NCBI GenBank assembly: GCA_963788185.1
Contig: CAWBGE010000017.1
Coordinates: forward strand, 1,005,931 to 1,069,930
Direction of reading: 5' to 3'
Source: CAIWHR01 sp963788185
GTDB lineage: Bacteria; Pseudomonadota; Gammaproteobacteria; Burkholderiales; Casimicrobiaceae
DNA length: 64,000 nt
Of this stretch, positions 20,169-28,943 are shown piece by piece. A model generated the notes under the pieces. The model searched no databases, was not told the origin of the DNA, and saw only the letters and a list, made by a program, of their open reading frames with translations. The translations under genes were made by a program, and so were the position numbers. Each line of letters starts with the position of its first letter. Positions within the stretch are counted from its first letter, which is position 1.

Positions 20169-20971
20169 AGTACGCGCTGTTCCTGGGTTGCAAGATCCCG
20201 TCGCGGCTGCCGGCCTACGAGACGTCGACGCGCGCGGTGCTCGCGCACCTCGGCATCACGTTGGTCGACCTCGAGTTCAGCTGCTGCGGCTACCCTGCCC
20301 GCGATGTCAGCCGCGACGCCTTCGTGCTGACCGCCGTGCGCAACCTGGCGCTGGCCGAGCGCTCGGGTCTCGACCTGCTGACACCCTGCAAGTGCTGCTT
20401 CGGCACGCTGCGGCACGCGATCCGGTTCGTGAGCGAGGACGCGGAACTCCGCGCGCGCGTTGCGCAGACGCTGGCCGCCGAGAGCCTTGCCTGGTCGGGG
20501 AAGACCGAGGTCCTGCACCTCCTGCAGGTGCTGGCCCGAAAGATCGGCATCGACAGCCTCGCCGCCGCAATCCGCGCGCCGCACGCGGATCTGCATGTCG
20601 CCGCCCAGTACGGCTGCCACGCGCTGCGTCCCAGCAATGTGACCCGCTTCGACAACCCGATCGCGCCGACGATCTTCGAGTCGCTGATCCGCGCGACCGG
20701 CGCGATCCCGGTCGACTGGCCGCGCCGCCTCGATTGCTGCGGTGATCCGCTCCACGAGGCGAACGCCACGTTGTCCGGGCGCATGACGCGGGCCAAGATT
20801 GCCGACGCTCTGGAGTCCGGTGCCGAAGTGTTGTGCACGGCGTGCCCGCACTGCCACCTGCGCTTCGACGCGGTCCAGGCGGGTGCTCCCGCCCCGGCTA
20901 TCCGCACCCTGCTCTACCCTCAACTTCTGGGCCTGGCGATGGGCCTGCCTGCGCAGTCCCTCGGGCTGTAG
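20165..20971 (+). CDS. HdrB-like CCG-domain protein
   Basis: 268 residues; its ATG overlaps the previous stop (ATGA). It has two CCG-type cysteine clusters, SCCGYP with CKCC (Cys 40-41, 75-78) and LDCCGDP with CTACPHC, as in heterodisulfide reductase subunit B and GlpC C-terminal halves, where they bind a non-cubane [4Fe-4S] cluster. Classical GlpC carries both ferredoxin and CCG domains in one chain; here they are split into two genes. It is therefore probably the terminal electron-transfer subunit of the glycerol-3-phosphate dehydrogenase complex. Confidence 0.8.
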   Translation: MKYALFLGCKIPSRLPAYETSTRAVLAHLGITLVDLEFSCCGYPARDVSRDAFVLTAVRNLALAERSGLDLLTPCKCCFGTLRHAIRFVSEDAELRARVAQTLAAESLAWSGKTEVLHLLQVLARKIGIDSLAAAIRAPHADLHVAAQYGCHALRPSNVTRFDNPIAPTIFESLIRATGAIPVDWPRRLDCCGDPLHEANATLSGRMTRAKIADALESGAEVLCTACPHCHLRFDAVQAGAPAPAIRTLLYPQLLGLAMGLPAQSLGL

Positions 20972-21048
20972 CGCTCGAGCAGGACGCGTCGCCGGGTCCG
21001 GCAAATTGGGGCAAATCCCGGGCAATTCTCGCCGCGGCGAAGCGACGC

Positions 21049-21807
21049 TCAGCCTCGGCCCACGAACGGCATCTTGGTGGCCATGACGGTCAGGGAAAGG
21101 ATGTTGACGTCGAGCGGAAGGCTGGCCATGTGGACGACGGCATTCGCGACATGCTGCGGGTCGATCAAAGGTTCGGCCACAGTGTCGCCGTTCGCTTGCA
21201 GGACGCCCTTCGCCAACCGGGCAGCCAGTGGGGTTTGGGCGTTGCCGATGTCGATTTGGCCGCAGGCGATATCGTATTTGCGGCCGTCCAGCGCGAGCGT
21301 CTTGGTCAGACCGGTGATCGCGTGTTTGGTGGACGTGTAGGGCGCAGAGTTCGGCCGGGGGGAGTGGGCCGAGATGGAGCCGTTGTTGATGATGCGTCCG
21401 CCTCGGGGGTCCTGATCCTTCATGATCCTGAACGCCTCCCGGCTGCACAGGAAGGCACCGGTGAGGTTGGTGTTCACGACGTTCTGCCATTGCTCGACGG
21501 TGAGTTCCTCGAACAGCACACCCGGCACGTTGGTGCCGGCGTTGTTGAACAGCAGGTCGAGGCGGGCGAAGGTGCCGTAGGTCCGCGCGAAGAGGGCTCG
21601 GACCGACTCTGAATCGCTCACGTCGGCGGGGATTGCCAGCGCGCGGCGGCCGGCCGGCCCCGCCTCGGCCACCACCTCTGCGAGCATCTCGGGCCGGCGA
21701 CCGGCGAGCACCACACGATATCCATCGCGGAGAAGCGCGAGCGCCGTCGCCCTGCCGACGCCGGTTCCTGCGCCCGTGACGACGGCGACCTTGCTGTGTT
21801 CAATCAT
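21049..21807 (-). CDS. SDR family oxidoreductase (last gene of the sigma-54 operon)
   Basis: 252 residues from the ATG of MIEHSKVAVV, which has a GGCGGA about ten bases upstream; an in-frame ATG at 21831 overlapping the previous stop would add eight. It is a classical SDR: TGAGTGVGRA, NNAGTN, the Ser of NNGSISAHS and Tyr-x3-Lys in YTSTKHA. Its role in the operon is presumably to oxidise or reduce a hydroxy or keto group of the sugar-acid substrate. Confidence 0.85.
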   Translation of the reverse strand: MIEHSKVAVVTGAGTGVGRATALALLRDGYRVVLAGRRPEMLAEVVAEAGPAGRRALAIPADVSDSESVRALFARTYGTFARLDLLFNNAGTNVPGVLFEELTVEQWQNVVNTNLTGAFLCSREAFRIMKDQDPRGGRIINNGSISAHSPRPNSAPYTSTKHAITGLTKTLALDGRKYDIACGQIDIGNAQTPLAARLAKGVLQANGDTVAEPLIDPQHVANAVVHMASLPLDVNILSLTVMATKMPFVGRG

Positions 21808-21830
21808 GATCGAGGTTCCGCCATCTGACA

Positions 21831-22805
21831 TCACTCCGGCTTGATGCCGGCTTCCTTGATCACCTTGCCCCATTTCACCAGGTCGGACTTGATCAGTGCG
21901 GCATAGTCGTCCGGGGAGCCGCCCTGGACATCGATGCCGGCGGCTTCGAGCTTGGCGCGCACGTCCGGCATCTTCAGCGCTGCGTTGATCTCGGCATTCA
22001 GCTTGGCGATGATTGCCTTCGGTGTGCCGGCGGGGGCGAGGATGCCGCCGTTGGTGTTGGCGTCGTAGCCCGTCAACCCTTGTTCGTCGGCCGTCGGCAC
22101 GTCAGGCATCGCAGCGGAACGCTTCTTCGTCGATACCGCGACGGCGCGGACGCCGCCGGACTTCACGTGGCCCTGGATGGCGGTGATGGTGTCGATATAC
22201 AGCGCGGTGCGGCCGGCAAGCAGGTCCGGCTGCGCTGCCGACGACCCCTTGTAAGGCACCATCAGGATCTTCGCGCCGCTCATCATCTGGAACATTTCGG
22301 CGGCCATTTCCTGGGCGCTGCCGCGGCCGGAGGTGGCAACCATGGCCTTGTCGGGATTTGCCTTCAGCCACGCGATGAATTCGGGCAGCGTCTTGGCGGG
22401 AATCTGCGGATAGATCGCGAATACCAGCGGCACGACGTGCGTGTAGACGATCGGCTCGAAGCTCTTCTCAGGATCCCATGGCAGATCCTTGAACAGGAAC
22501 TTGTTGATGTTGTGGCTGCCTCCGACGATCCCGATCGTGTACCCGTCGGGCGCGCTCTTGGCGATGAGGTCCGTGCCGAGATTGTTGGAGGCGCCCGGTT
22601 TGTTGTCGACCACCACCGGTTGCCCCATCGACACGGTGAGCTTGTCGGCAACGACACGAGCGAGGGTGTCGATTGCGCCGCCGGGCGGGGCCGGGACGAT
22701 GAACTTTATCGGTTTCGTCGGGTAGGCCTGGGCCGAGGCCATCGTCGGTGTCAGCGCCATGCAAACTGCGATGGCGACGAGCTTGAGTGCTGTTGAAACG
22801 CGCAT
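21831..22805 (-). CDS. Tripartite tricarboxylate transporter substrate-binding protein (TctC/Bug)
   Basis: 324 residues, AAGGAG before the ATG. A Sec signal peptide ends about residue 26 (LTPTMASAQA), followed by YPTKPIKFIVPAPPGGAID, the standard opening of Bug proteins, and the RGSAQEMAAEMF ligand loop. It is a periplasmic receptor for carboxylates. No TctA or TctB membrane subunits are in the window, as is common for orphan Bug proteins. Position in the operon suggests it captures the organic acid that the enzymes upstream degrade. Confidence 0.92.
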   Translation of the reverse strand: MRVSTALKLVAIAVCMALTPTMASAQAYPTKPIKFIVPAPPGGAIDTLARVVADKLTVSMGQPVVVDNKPGASNNLGTDLIAKSAPDGYTIGIVGGSHNINKFLFKDLPWDPEKSFEPIVYTHVVPLVFAIYPQIPAKTLPEFIAWLKANPDKAMVATSGRGSAQEMAAEMFQMMSGAKILMVPYKGSSAAQPDLLAGRTALYIDTITAIQGHVKSGGVRAVAVSTKKRSAAMPDVPTADEQGLTGYDANTNGGILAPAGTPKAIIAKLNAEINAALKMPDVRAKLEAAGIDVQGGSPDDYAALIKSDLVKWGKVIKEAGIKPE

Positions 22806-22889
22806 TGGTATCTCCTTGCAGTTGACGATCATATGTATCGAACAGGACCAAGCCATGTTCACCACCTGCCGAGCAACATCTTGGATGTG

Positions 22890-23297
22890 TCAAAGAGCCT
22901 TGGCCAACTCGGCCACAGCCCGAGCAACGGACGCATCTTCATCCGCCTTCAGGCCACTGATGCCGATGCCACCAATCAGGCTGCCGGCGCTGTTTCTCAC
23001 CACGACGCCACCCGGAAGAGCGGTCATCTTCGGGTCGCAAAAATAGCTGATCGACAGATTCTCCCGCTGCAGTCGCTCAAGGAATGCATCGGTGTCAACC
23101 AGCATGCGCACCGCCGTGTACGCCTTTGCCTGCGCGATGTCGACGCTGCGGAAATTCGCACCTTCTACGCGGCAGAAAGCCATCAACAGCCCCGCCGCGT
23201 CGCACACGGATACACAGATGGGTCGTTCGTATTCGGAAGCCGCTGTCTCGATGGCCTGGTCGATCATTGTCCGAGCCATCCGCAAAGTCATTTCCAC
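22890..23297 (-). CDS. GlcG/HbpS-like heme-degrading family protein
   Basis: 135 residues from a GTG with GGGAGG eight bases upstream (ATG 23291 is two codons in). Typical GlcG/DUF336 features are visible: ICVSVCDAAGLLMAFCRVEG, QAKAYTAVRM and the glycine-rich PGGVVVRNSAGSLIGGIGISG. These small proteins accompany glycolate, dicarboxylate and other organic-acid catabolic operons. Their biochemical role is not settled; the Streptomyces relative HbpS binds heme. Confidence 0.85.
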   Translation of the reverse strand: MEMTLRMARTMIDQAIETAASEYERPICVSVCDAAGLLMAFCRVEGANFRSVDIAQAKAYTAVRMLVDTDAFLERLQRENLSISYFCDPKMTALPGGVVVRNSAGSLIGGIGISGLKADEDASVARAVAELAKAL

Positions 23298-23407
23298 GTT
23301 TCGTGCCTCCCAAGTGAATTCACAAGACTCCCGATGAAACAATGCATCGCATCGGTATTTCCATCCGCGCAGAAATCCCGTGCGATCTCCCGGACGGGGC
23401 AGACGCG

Positions 23408-24442
23408 CTAGTCGAGATGCATCGTGCGTCCGCCGGAAAGCAATCCGGCCTCGTAGACCTTCATCAGCTCCAATGAGAACTCCAACGTACCTACTTCCGG
23501 CTGGACGTTCCTGAGCACGCAGTCACAGAAATACATCATCTCGGCGTACATCCCCTGCGTGAAGAGGGCCTTGTTCTCCAACGTGGCCAGGCAGTTCGAC
23601 GGCTCCCAGACCACCGCGCCGCTGTCGTCGCCTTCGGGTGCGTAGTCGGTCGTCTCTTTGTATACGAAGGGGATTCCGCGCTGCAGCGTGACCCTCGCAT
23701 TCTCGATCTCGAGATGCCAGTTCTTTCCATACGCACCGTAGCGCTCGAACCTTGGCTGCGGGCCGGACGACATGTGGAAGTTTCCCACTACACCGCTGGC
23801 AAACTGCATCGCAAAGATACCCTGCCCGGACGCATTGCATATCGATGTCACGCTGGCCACCTTTCCGCCAAGCGCCATCAGGAACGAAATCGGATGCACC
23901 CCGTTGTTGAGCCAATTCGTGACTTGCCCGCTTTCCAGCGCCTTTCCTCCTTCGCCGGGAATTGTCATCGGATAGATCGCCAGCACCGACTGCAGCTGCC
24001 CATATTTCGGCGAATTCGCGATTTCGACTGCCTTGCGCGTCGATGGCGCGAAGACCTTCTTGTAACCGACGACAACCACCTGGCCTTTGCGGTGCGCCAG
24101 AATTTCTTCAACTTCGCGGGCGCGCATCGCAACCGGCTTCTCGACCCAGACGTGCTTGCCGCGATCCAGAGCCTCGGTGATGAATTGCGGGTGCAACTGT
24201 GGGCTCACGCTGATGAAAACGGCGTCGATGTCCTCGCGGTCATACATTTCAGCCGGAGTCAGGTAATTCCTGCAACCATATTGGTCCGCAGTCACCTTGC
24301 CGAGGTCGCCGTTGCGGTCGCACAACGCTTTCACCCTGACCGGCAGGTAATTCATCGCGGGGAGGATGTTTCGGTAGCAGTGGGAGCCAATGCCCAGTAC
24401 TCCGACATTGATTCTTCGGGAGAACTCGCGCTGATAGGTCAT
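23408..24442 (-). CDS. Gfo/Idh/MocA family oxidoreductase
   Basis: 344 residues. The N-terminal Rossmann domain opens with INVGVLGIGSHCYRNILPAM and contains VEKPVAM, the EKP motif of this family, followed by the alpha/beta dehydrogenase domain (NWLNNGVHPISFLMALGG, with the His of the active site). It is an NAD(P)-dependent oxidoreductase of sugars, polyols or sugar acids, cytoplasmic. Within the operon it is the second candidate dehydrogenase besides the SDR. Confidence 0.9.
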   Translation of the reverse strand: MTYQREFSRRINVGVLGIGSHCYRNILPAMNYLPVRVKALCDRNGDLGKVTADQYGCRNYLTPAEMYDREDIDAVFISVSPQLHPQFITEALDRGKHVWVEKPVAMRAREVEEILAHRKGQVVVVGYKKVFAPSTRKAVEIANSPKYGQLQSVLAIYPMTIPGEGGKALESGQVTNWLNNGVHPISFLMALGGKVASVTSICNASGQGIFAMQFASGVVGNFHMSSGPQPRFERYGAYGKNWHLEIENARVTLQRGIPFVYKETTDYAPEGDDSGAVVWEPSNCLATLENKALFTQGMYAEMMYFCDCVLRNVQPEVGTLEFSLELMKVYEAGLLSGGRTMHLD

Positions 24443-24521
24443 CGCAGTCGTCGATTGTCGGTTGAGTCCATCAGTCCCGCTGCAGGCGCTTCACGATCGG
24501 AGAGCACCGGTCACTGCCGGG

Positions 24522-25343
24522 TCACGGCTGGCTTCGACAACTTCTCGAATAGCCATACTCCTCGATCCACCCGAGCGACCTGACGGTATCGGGGGTCGGG
24601 ATGTATTCCAACCCGATGAAGCGGTCGTAGCCCCACGACATCAATTCCGCCAGCAGCCAGCGGTAGTTGATCTCTCCGGTGCCCGGCTGGTGCCTGCCGG
24701 GGCTGTCGGCGATCTGGATGTGGCTGATCCGCGACAGGTTCGTGCGCAGGGTGCTTGCCAATTCGCCTTCCATGCGCTGGGCGTGGTAGACGTCGTACTG
24801 CAGATGGATGTTCGGATGGTCGACTTCGGCGAGTACGTCGAGCACCTTGGCTGTCGTGTCCAGCGCGAAGCCGGCGACCTCACGCGAGTTGAGATGCTCG
24901 ACGAGAAGGCGGACGTTCCGCTCGGCAAAGGCCTCCGCGGCGTAACGCAGGTTCTCCACGAGAGCCTGCCGCTGCGCGGCCAGTGGCACATTGGATAGCG
25001 TGCGGCCGACGAGACAATTCACCTGCGCAACATTCAACGCCTGCGCATAGTCGATCGCGGCGGCGACGCCTTCGCGGAACTCCGTTTGCCGCGCCGGATC
25101 GACGGCCATGCCGCGTTCGCCGCCGGCGAAATTGCCGGCCGGCGCATTGATCAACACGAGCTGCAGGTTGTTGTCGGTCAGCGCTTTCTGCAGTCGATCG
25201 ATCGGGTAGTCGTACGGAAACATGAACTCCACTGCCGTGAAGCCCGCGCTCGCGGCTGCGGCAAAGCGTTCCATGAAGGGCACTTCCTGGAACATCATCG
25301 ACAGGTTGGCCGAGAACTTCGGCGTCGGTCCGCTGATCGTCAT
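24522..25343 (-). CDS. Hydroxypyruvate isomerase-like TIM-barrel protein (Hyi/OtnI type)
   Basis: 273 residues with AGGAG before the ATG. FSANLSMMFQEVPFMERF and AAASAGFTAVEFMFPYDYP are near-diagnostic of the hydroxypyruvate isomerase/OtnI group. Metal and catalytic residues are in place: Glu of LLVEHLNSRE, Asp-His of QYDVYHAQ and the final Glu of IGLEYIPTPD. Known members interconvert hydroxypyruvate and tartronate semialdehyde, or isomerise 2-oxo-tetronate in D-threonate/erythronate pathways. The exact substrate is not known here. Confidence 0.88.
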   Translation of the reverse strand: MTISGPTPKFSANLSMMFQEVPFMERFAAAASAGFTAVEFMFPYDYPIDRLQKALTDNNLQLVLINAPAGNFAGGERGMAVDPARQTEFREGVAAAIDYAQALNVAQVNCLVGRTLSNVPLAAQRQALVENLRYAAEAFAERNVRLLVEHLNSREVAGFALDTTAKVLDVLAEVDHPNIHLQYDVYHAQRMEGELASTLRTNLSRISHIQIADSPGRHQPGTGEINYRWLLAELMSWGYDRFIGLEYIPTPDTVRSLGWIEEYGYSRSCRSQP

Positions 25344-25374
25344 TTTTTCTCCTGGGACTGTTCGGGATGTCCGC

Positions 25375-27702
25375 TCAATTCATCGCCAATTTCTTGCGCC
25401 GCTGGTCGCGTTCGTCCACGAAGCGTTGAATTCCCTTCAGCAGCCAGTCAGCCGAGAGGCGCGCCTCTTCCGTGATCTCCGCGATGCGCCCGCCAGTGCG
25501 CCAGCGATTGTCGAAGTCGCTGCTCATGGCGTACTCGGCGGAAACGATCGAGCTGATCCAGTCGTACATGCTGCGGCGCGACATGTTGGTGATTACGGTC
25601 GAGTCCATCCAGTCTGCCGTCGGCAGGATGCGCTCACGGTAGTCGCGATTCTGCCGGCGGAACAACTCCGGGCTGGTGGCCGCAATCACCTTGACGTTCA
25701 GCCGGCGCGCGGCAAGTTCAGGCAGGAGCGCGATGAGGTTGGCCGTCGAGATGGTTCCCTGAACGATCAGCGTCCCCATCTTCGGCAACGCGGGATCGAA
25801 GTCGCGAATCACGTACGCGCCGCGGGCGGCTTCGTGGTAGCTCGCGATTCCAAGCGCCTCGCGGTCGGCGATCGTGATCGGTGGCCGGGTCAGGTGCAGC
25901 GCGATGATCGGAGTCTCGGTCCGCATCGCGGCGGCGAGCATGATCGGCACCTCGTTGTAGTCGGTCGGATACAGGTTGATCACGTGCCCGTCCGGAAAGA
26001 GCTGAGTGACTACCGGCGCGAACACGCCGTAATGCGTGCGCGCGTCTTCGGCCGTCTCCACGCCCGAGTGGCCGGCCACCCAGATGACCTTGCCGAACTT
26101 GATCTCGCAGTCCTGCGCCATCTGGCTCAGGATGCGCATCTCGCCATACTTCAGATAGCTGAACGCGCCGTACGTCGAGCACACGCCGCAGAAGCCGTTG
26201 AATTCGCTGAAGGGATCGCTGGACAGGTTGGTGGTGGCGAGAGCAGCCATGATTCCCGAGTTCGCGAACTCGGTGATCTCCTGAGGAATGATCGCGCCTT
26301 CGATGTTCGTCTCGCGCTCGTACCAGCCGAAGTTCTTGAGGTTGCCGAAATCCTTGCCGAAATCGGCGACGTTGGTGGACTCTGCGAGATCAGCGGAACA
26401 TGCCAGAAACAGCGGTCGGCCGTATCTCTCGCCGCACAGCGAGTTGATGTAGCTGCCCCACTTGCCGAAGGCGGCACGGTTGGACTGGACCGTTCCCGGC
26501 GGCACGAAGAGCTCCGCCGGATAGGTCGCCGGATCGAACAGGCCGATGTCCTTCAGCGGGTTGCGCGTCAGGTCGAACAGCGGCCTGGCCGGGGCGAGCG
26601 GAACTGCCTCGGCCAGGGCCAGCAGCGTGTCGGTGATGTAGTCGACGAGTGCCTGGTCGCGCTTCAGCACCTCGGTGACGGCCTGGAAGTTCTGCACCGC
26701 CTGTGCGCGGAGGGCGTTCGGATTATCGGGCGCAGGCTGGCCGAAGTTGGAGAACTGAACGCCGTATCTGCGCGCGAAGTCTTCTTTCGTCAGCCAGAAC
26801 GCCGCGCTGTTGAGCTTGTGCGGGGTGCCATGCGATTTGTTGTCGAAGACACCGTAGCCGCGTCCCTTGCGCGTCCTGAAATAAAGCATGCTCGGCGCGG
26901 TTCCGGCCGATTCACTGTCGAACATCTCCAGATAGCCGCGTGCGAGGTCGCTCCATGAGGAACCGTCCGCTGCCTTGAACACCCTCCATCCATAAGGACC
27001 GAACCAGTCCTCCGGTGTGCCATGCACCACCGAGCTCGTCGGTCGGTCGTCGATGCCGAAGTCATTCCAGTCGACCAGGAAGAACAGGTTCGACAGGCCC
27101 AGCCCCCACGCCGAATTCTTGGCCTCGTGGCTGCCGCCGGGCGTCAGGCCGCCCTCACCTTCGAGCGCCACGACCTTGACGTCGCCGGCCCCGGCGCGCC
27201 TGAGTCCGAGTGCCTGGCCTACCGCGGCCGGTAGGCCGTGCCCCGAAGGACCGGCGTTCCATTTGAGAAACAGCGTCTTGCCCTCCATCTCGGCATGTCC
27301 CGACAGGCCGCCGTTGCGCCGGAATCCCGCCAGATCCTCCTGAAAGACGGCAAACCGCGGATCGAGTTTGTAGCGGTCGTCGCCCGTACGCGCGTGCCTG
27401 ATGCGGAAGGCCTCATCGAGGATTGCGAAGGTGGCATAGATCAGCGGAACGGAGTGACCGGCGCTGAGAATGAAGCGATCGCCGAACGCCTTTTCCGGAT
27501 GCCGGATGTCCCAGCGATACTCACCGCAAAGCAGCAGCGCGATAAAGGCGTGCACTTTGGAGCGCGACCCGCCGGGATGCCCGCTCTGGCTGAAATTGAT
27601 CATCAGGTCGATGTTCTGGTCGACCATGTCCTTGATCTTCTCCCAGCGCTCGAACTGATTCGTCAGTGCCGAGAGCTTCTGCTCAACGGGGATGCTTGCC
27701 AT
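25375..27702 (-). CDS. Divergent transketolase-like thiamine diphosphate enzyme
   Basis: 775 residues from the ATG of MASIPVEQKL, about 100 longer than standard transketolases. Recognisable parts are FSQSGHPGGSRSKVHAF (TPP domain opening), GNAG/SGHGLPAAVGQALGLR (compare GPLGQG), EGEGGLTPGGSHEA in place of the usual GDGE, and FFLVDWNDFGID. The second half has the Pyr-domain segment ETNIEGAIIPQEITEFANSG and the C-terminal GTLIVQGTISTANLIALLPE. Transketolases can use hydroxypyruvate as an irreversible ketol donor, which links it to the hydroxypyruvate isomerase-like neighbour. The altered motifs leave the reaction uncertain. Confidence 0.85.
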   Translation of the reverse strand: MASIPVEQKLSALTNQFERWEKIKDMVDQNIDLMINFSQSGHPGGSRSKVHAFIALLLCGEYRWDIRHPEKAFGDRFILSAGHSVPLIYATFAILDEAFRIRHARTGDDRYKLDPRFAVFQEDLAGFRRNGGLSGHAEMEGKTLFLKWNAGPSGHGLPAAVGQALGLRRAGAGDVKVVALEGEGGLTPGGSHEAKNSAWGLGLSNLFFLVDWNDFGIDDRPTSSVVHGTPEDWFGPYGWRVFKAADGSSWSDLARGYLEMFDSESAGTAPSMLYFRTRKGRGYGVFDNKSHGTPHKLNSAAFWLTKEDFARRYGVQFSNFGQPAPDNPNALRAQAVQNFQAVTEVLKRDQALVDYITDTLLALAEAVPLAPARPLFDLTRNPLKDIGLFDPATYPAELFVPPGTVQSNRAAFGKWGSYINSLCGERYGRPLFLACSADLAESTNVADFGKDFGNLKNFGWYERETNIEGAIIPQEITEFANSGIMAALATTNLSSDPFSEFNGFCGVCSTYGAFSYLKYGEMRILSQMAQDCEIKFGKVIWVAGHSGVETAEDARTHYGVFAPVVTQLFPDGHVINLYPTDYNEVPIMLAAAMRTETPIIALHLTRPPITIADREALGIASYHEAARGAYVIRDFDPALPKMGTLIVQGTISTANLIALLPELAARRLNVKVIAATSPELFRRQNRDYRERILPTADWMDSTVITNMSRRSMYDWISSIVSAEYAMSSDFDNRWRTGGRIAEITEEARLSADWLLKGIQRFVDERDQRRKKLAMN

Positions 27703-27911
27703 CGATGTGTTCCTGGATCGTCGTGAGCGAGTGGCCCTTGAGCCGAATGCGATGCAGTGTGAGCGAGGGAACGCCGCCGCGGGGCGCCTAAAGTCCGCGC
27801 TAGTGCCACGCGTCGGCGAGGACAAGCGGGTTCAACGGCCGGAGCGCAGTCAATCGCGGTTGCCGGCGCAGCGCCGTTGCAGCGTTGCTGGCGGAGCGCA
27901 AAGCCAGCGCA

Positions 27912-28697
27912 CTATTTCGCCGGGGCAAATTCATTCACTTCCGAAACGACTTGTCTTGCAGCGTTCATCAGGAAGCCAACCTCGCTGCCGCACAGGTTGA
28001 TCGTCATGCCCTTCTCGATCCAGGGCTTGAGGGCAGCGGTGGTCATCAGATGGGTGCCCGAGAACTTCCCGGTCTTGCGCGCCGACGCGATGACATGATC
28101 GACCGCTGCAAGGTAATCGGGATGGGTGAACTGGCCATAGATCCCCATGTTCTGCGTCAGGTCGTTCGGGCCCATGAACGCCGCGTCGATGCCGTCGACG
28201 CTGAGGATCGCCTCGACGTTCTTCACGGCAAGCGGCGACTCGATCTGCGCCATGAGCAACGTGCCCGCGTTGCTGTCCTGCATGTATTGGATTGCGCTCT
28301 CGACCTTCTCGAAACCGGTATGCGCCCGCAGCAACGAGACACCGCGTTTCCCCAAGGGCCGATACATCGCACACTCGACGAGCGTTTGCGCCTGCTCGGG
28401 AGTATCGGTGTTCGGCAACAGCAGGCCTGCGGCCCCCATTTCCATGAACTTCAGGATGACTTCGCGCCGGGGTTCGGGAACCCGGACGACGGCGCTGATT
28501 CCGCATTCACGGGCCATCGCAAGGATGTTCGCTACGGAACCGAAATTGAAGGGGCCGTGCTCGCAGTCGACGATAAAGAAGTCGAATCCGCAAACCTTCA
28601 GGATCTTGGCGACTTCGGAATTATCGAAAACGTTGACCATCGTCCCCAGGACGCGTTCGCCACGCTTCAGGCGTGTCTTGAGATCGGTTTTCTTCAC
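27912..28697 (-). CDS. HpcH/HpaI family aldolase
   Basis: 261 residues from a GTG with GAGG upstream; first gene of the operon. It is a class II pyruvate aldolase with VDCEHGPFN, the Arg/Glu region VRVPEPRREVILKFMEMG and the metal site AQIESPLAVKNVEAI...AAFMGPNDL. Family members cleave 2-keto-3-deoxy or 4-hydroxy-2-keto acids to pyruvate or a pyruvate analogue plus an aldehyde. Some accept hydroxypyruvate, matching the isomerase and transketolase-like genes downstream. About 210 bases separate it from the next gene without a visible terminator. Confidence 0.9.
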   Translation of the reverse strand: MKKTDLKTRLKRGERVLGTMVNVFDNSEVAKILKVCGFDFFIVDCEHGPFNFGSVANILAMARECGISAVVRVPEPRREVILKFMEMGAAGLLLPNTDTPEQAQTLVECAMYRPLGKRGVSLLRAHTGFEKVESAIQYMQDSNAGTLLMAQIESPLAVKNVEAILSVDGIDAAFMGPNDLTQNMGIYGQFTHPDYLAAVDHVIASARKTGKFSGTHLMTTAALKPWIEKGMTINLCGSEVGFLMNAARQVVSEVNEFAPAK

Positions 28698-28743
28698 TTT
28701 GGCCTCGTCGAGTGTTTCAAGCGGATACTGTTCTTAGTGCGAT

Positions 28744-28759
28744 AGCAACCCCCGTGCCA
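28744..28759 (-). promoter_or_regulatory. Sigma-54 (-24/-12) promoter of the aldolase operon
   Basis: Read on the minus strand: TGGCAC, five bases, TTGCT. This is an excellent match to the TGGCAC-N5-TTGCW sigma-54 consensus. Transcription should start near 28732, giving a leader of about 35 bases to the GTG of the aldolase gene. Confidence 0.85.
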
Positions 28760-28813
28760 CACGGAAAGCCGCGACAAACCCGGGCGCTTCACGGATAAAC
28801 CGATCTTGCGGCG

Positions 28814-28850
28814 GCACGCGTGCAACATAAAAGTGTGGCACCTGCAACAC
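28814..28850. promoter_or_regulatory. Candidate enhancer sites of the sigma-54 activator
   Basis: GTGTGGCACCTGCAACAC (28833-28850) is palindromic at 14 of 18 positions. A second motif sharing GGCAC and TGCAACA, centred on the perfect GCACGCGTGC at 28814-28823, lies just promoter-proximal. Both are 55-105 bases upstream of the -24 element, the usual distance for an NtrC-class activator. Binding by the adjacent regulator is inferred. Confidence 0.6.
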
Positions 28851-28943
28851 GGTGTGTCAGAATGGCGCCGCCGTCTGGGACTCCCGGGGTGTGTCGCGGG
28901 TACCAGCGAGCAGTCCCCGCGCAAGGCCAACGGAGGTTCTCCA

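Noticed and set aside
25222..26958. A 578-codon plus-strand frame opposite the transketolase-like gene
   Set aside because: Antisense shadow of a strongly supported gene.
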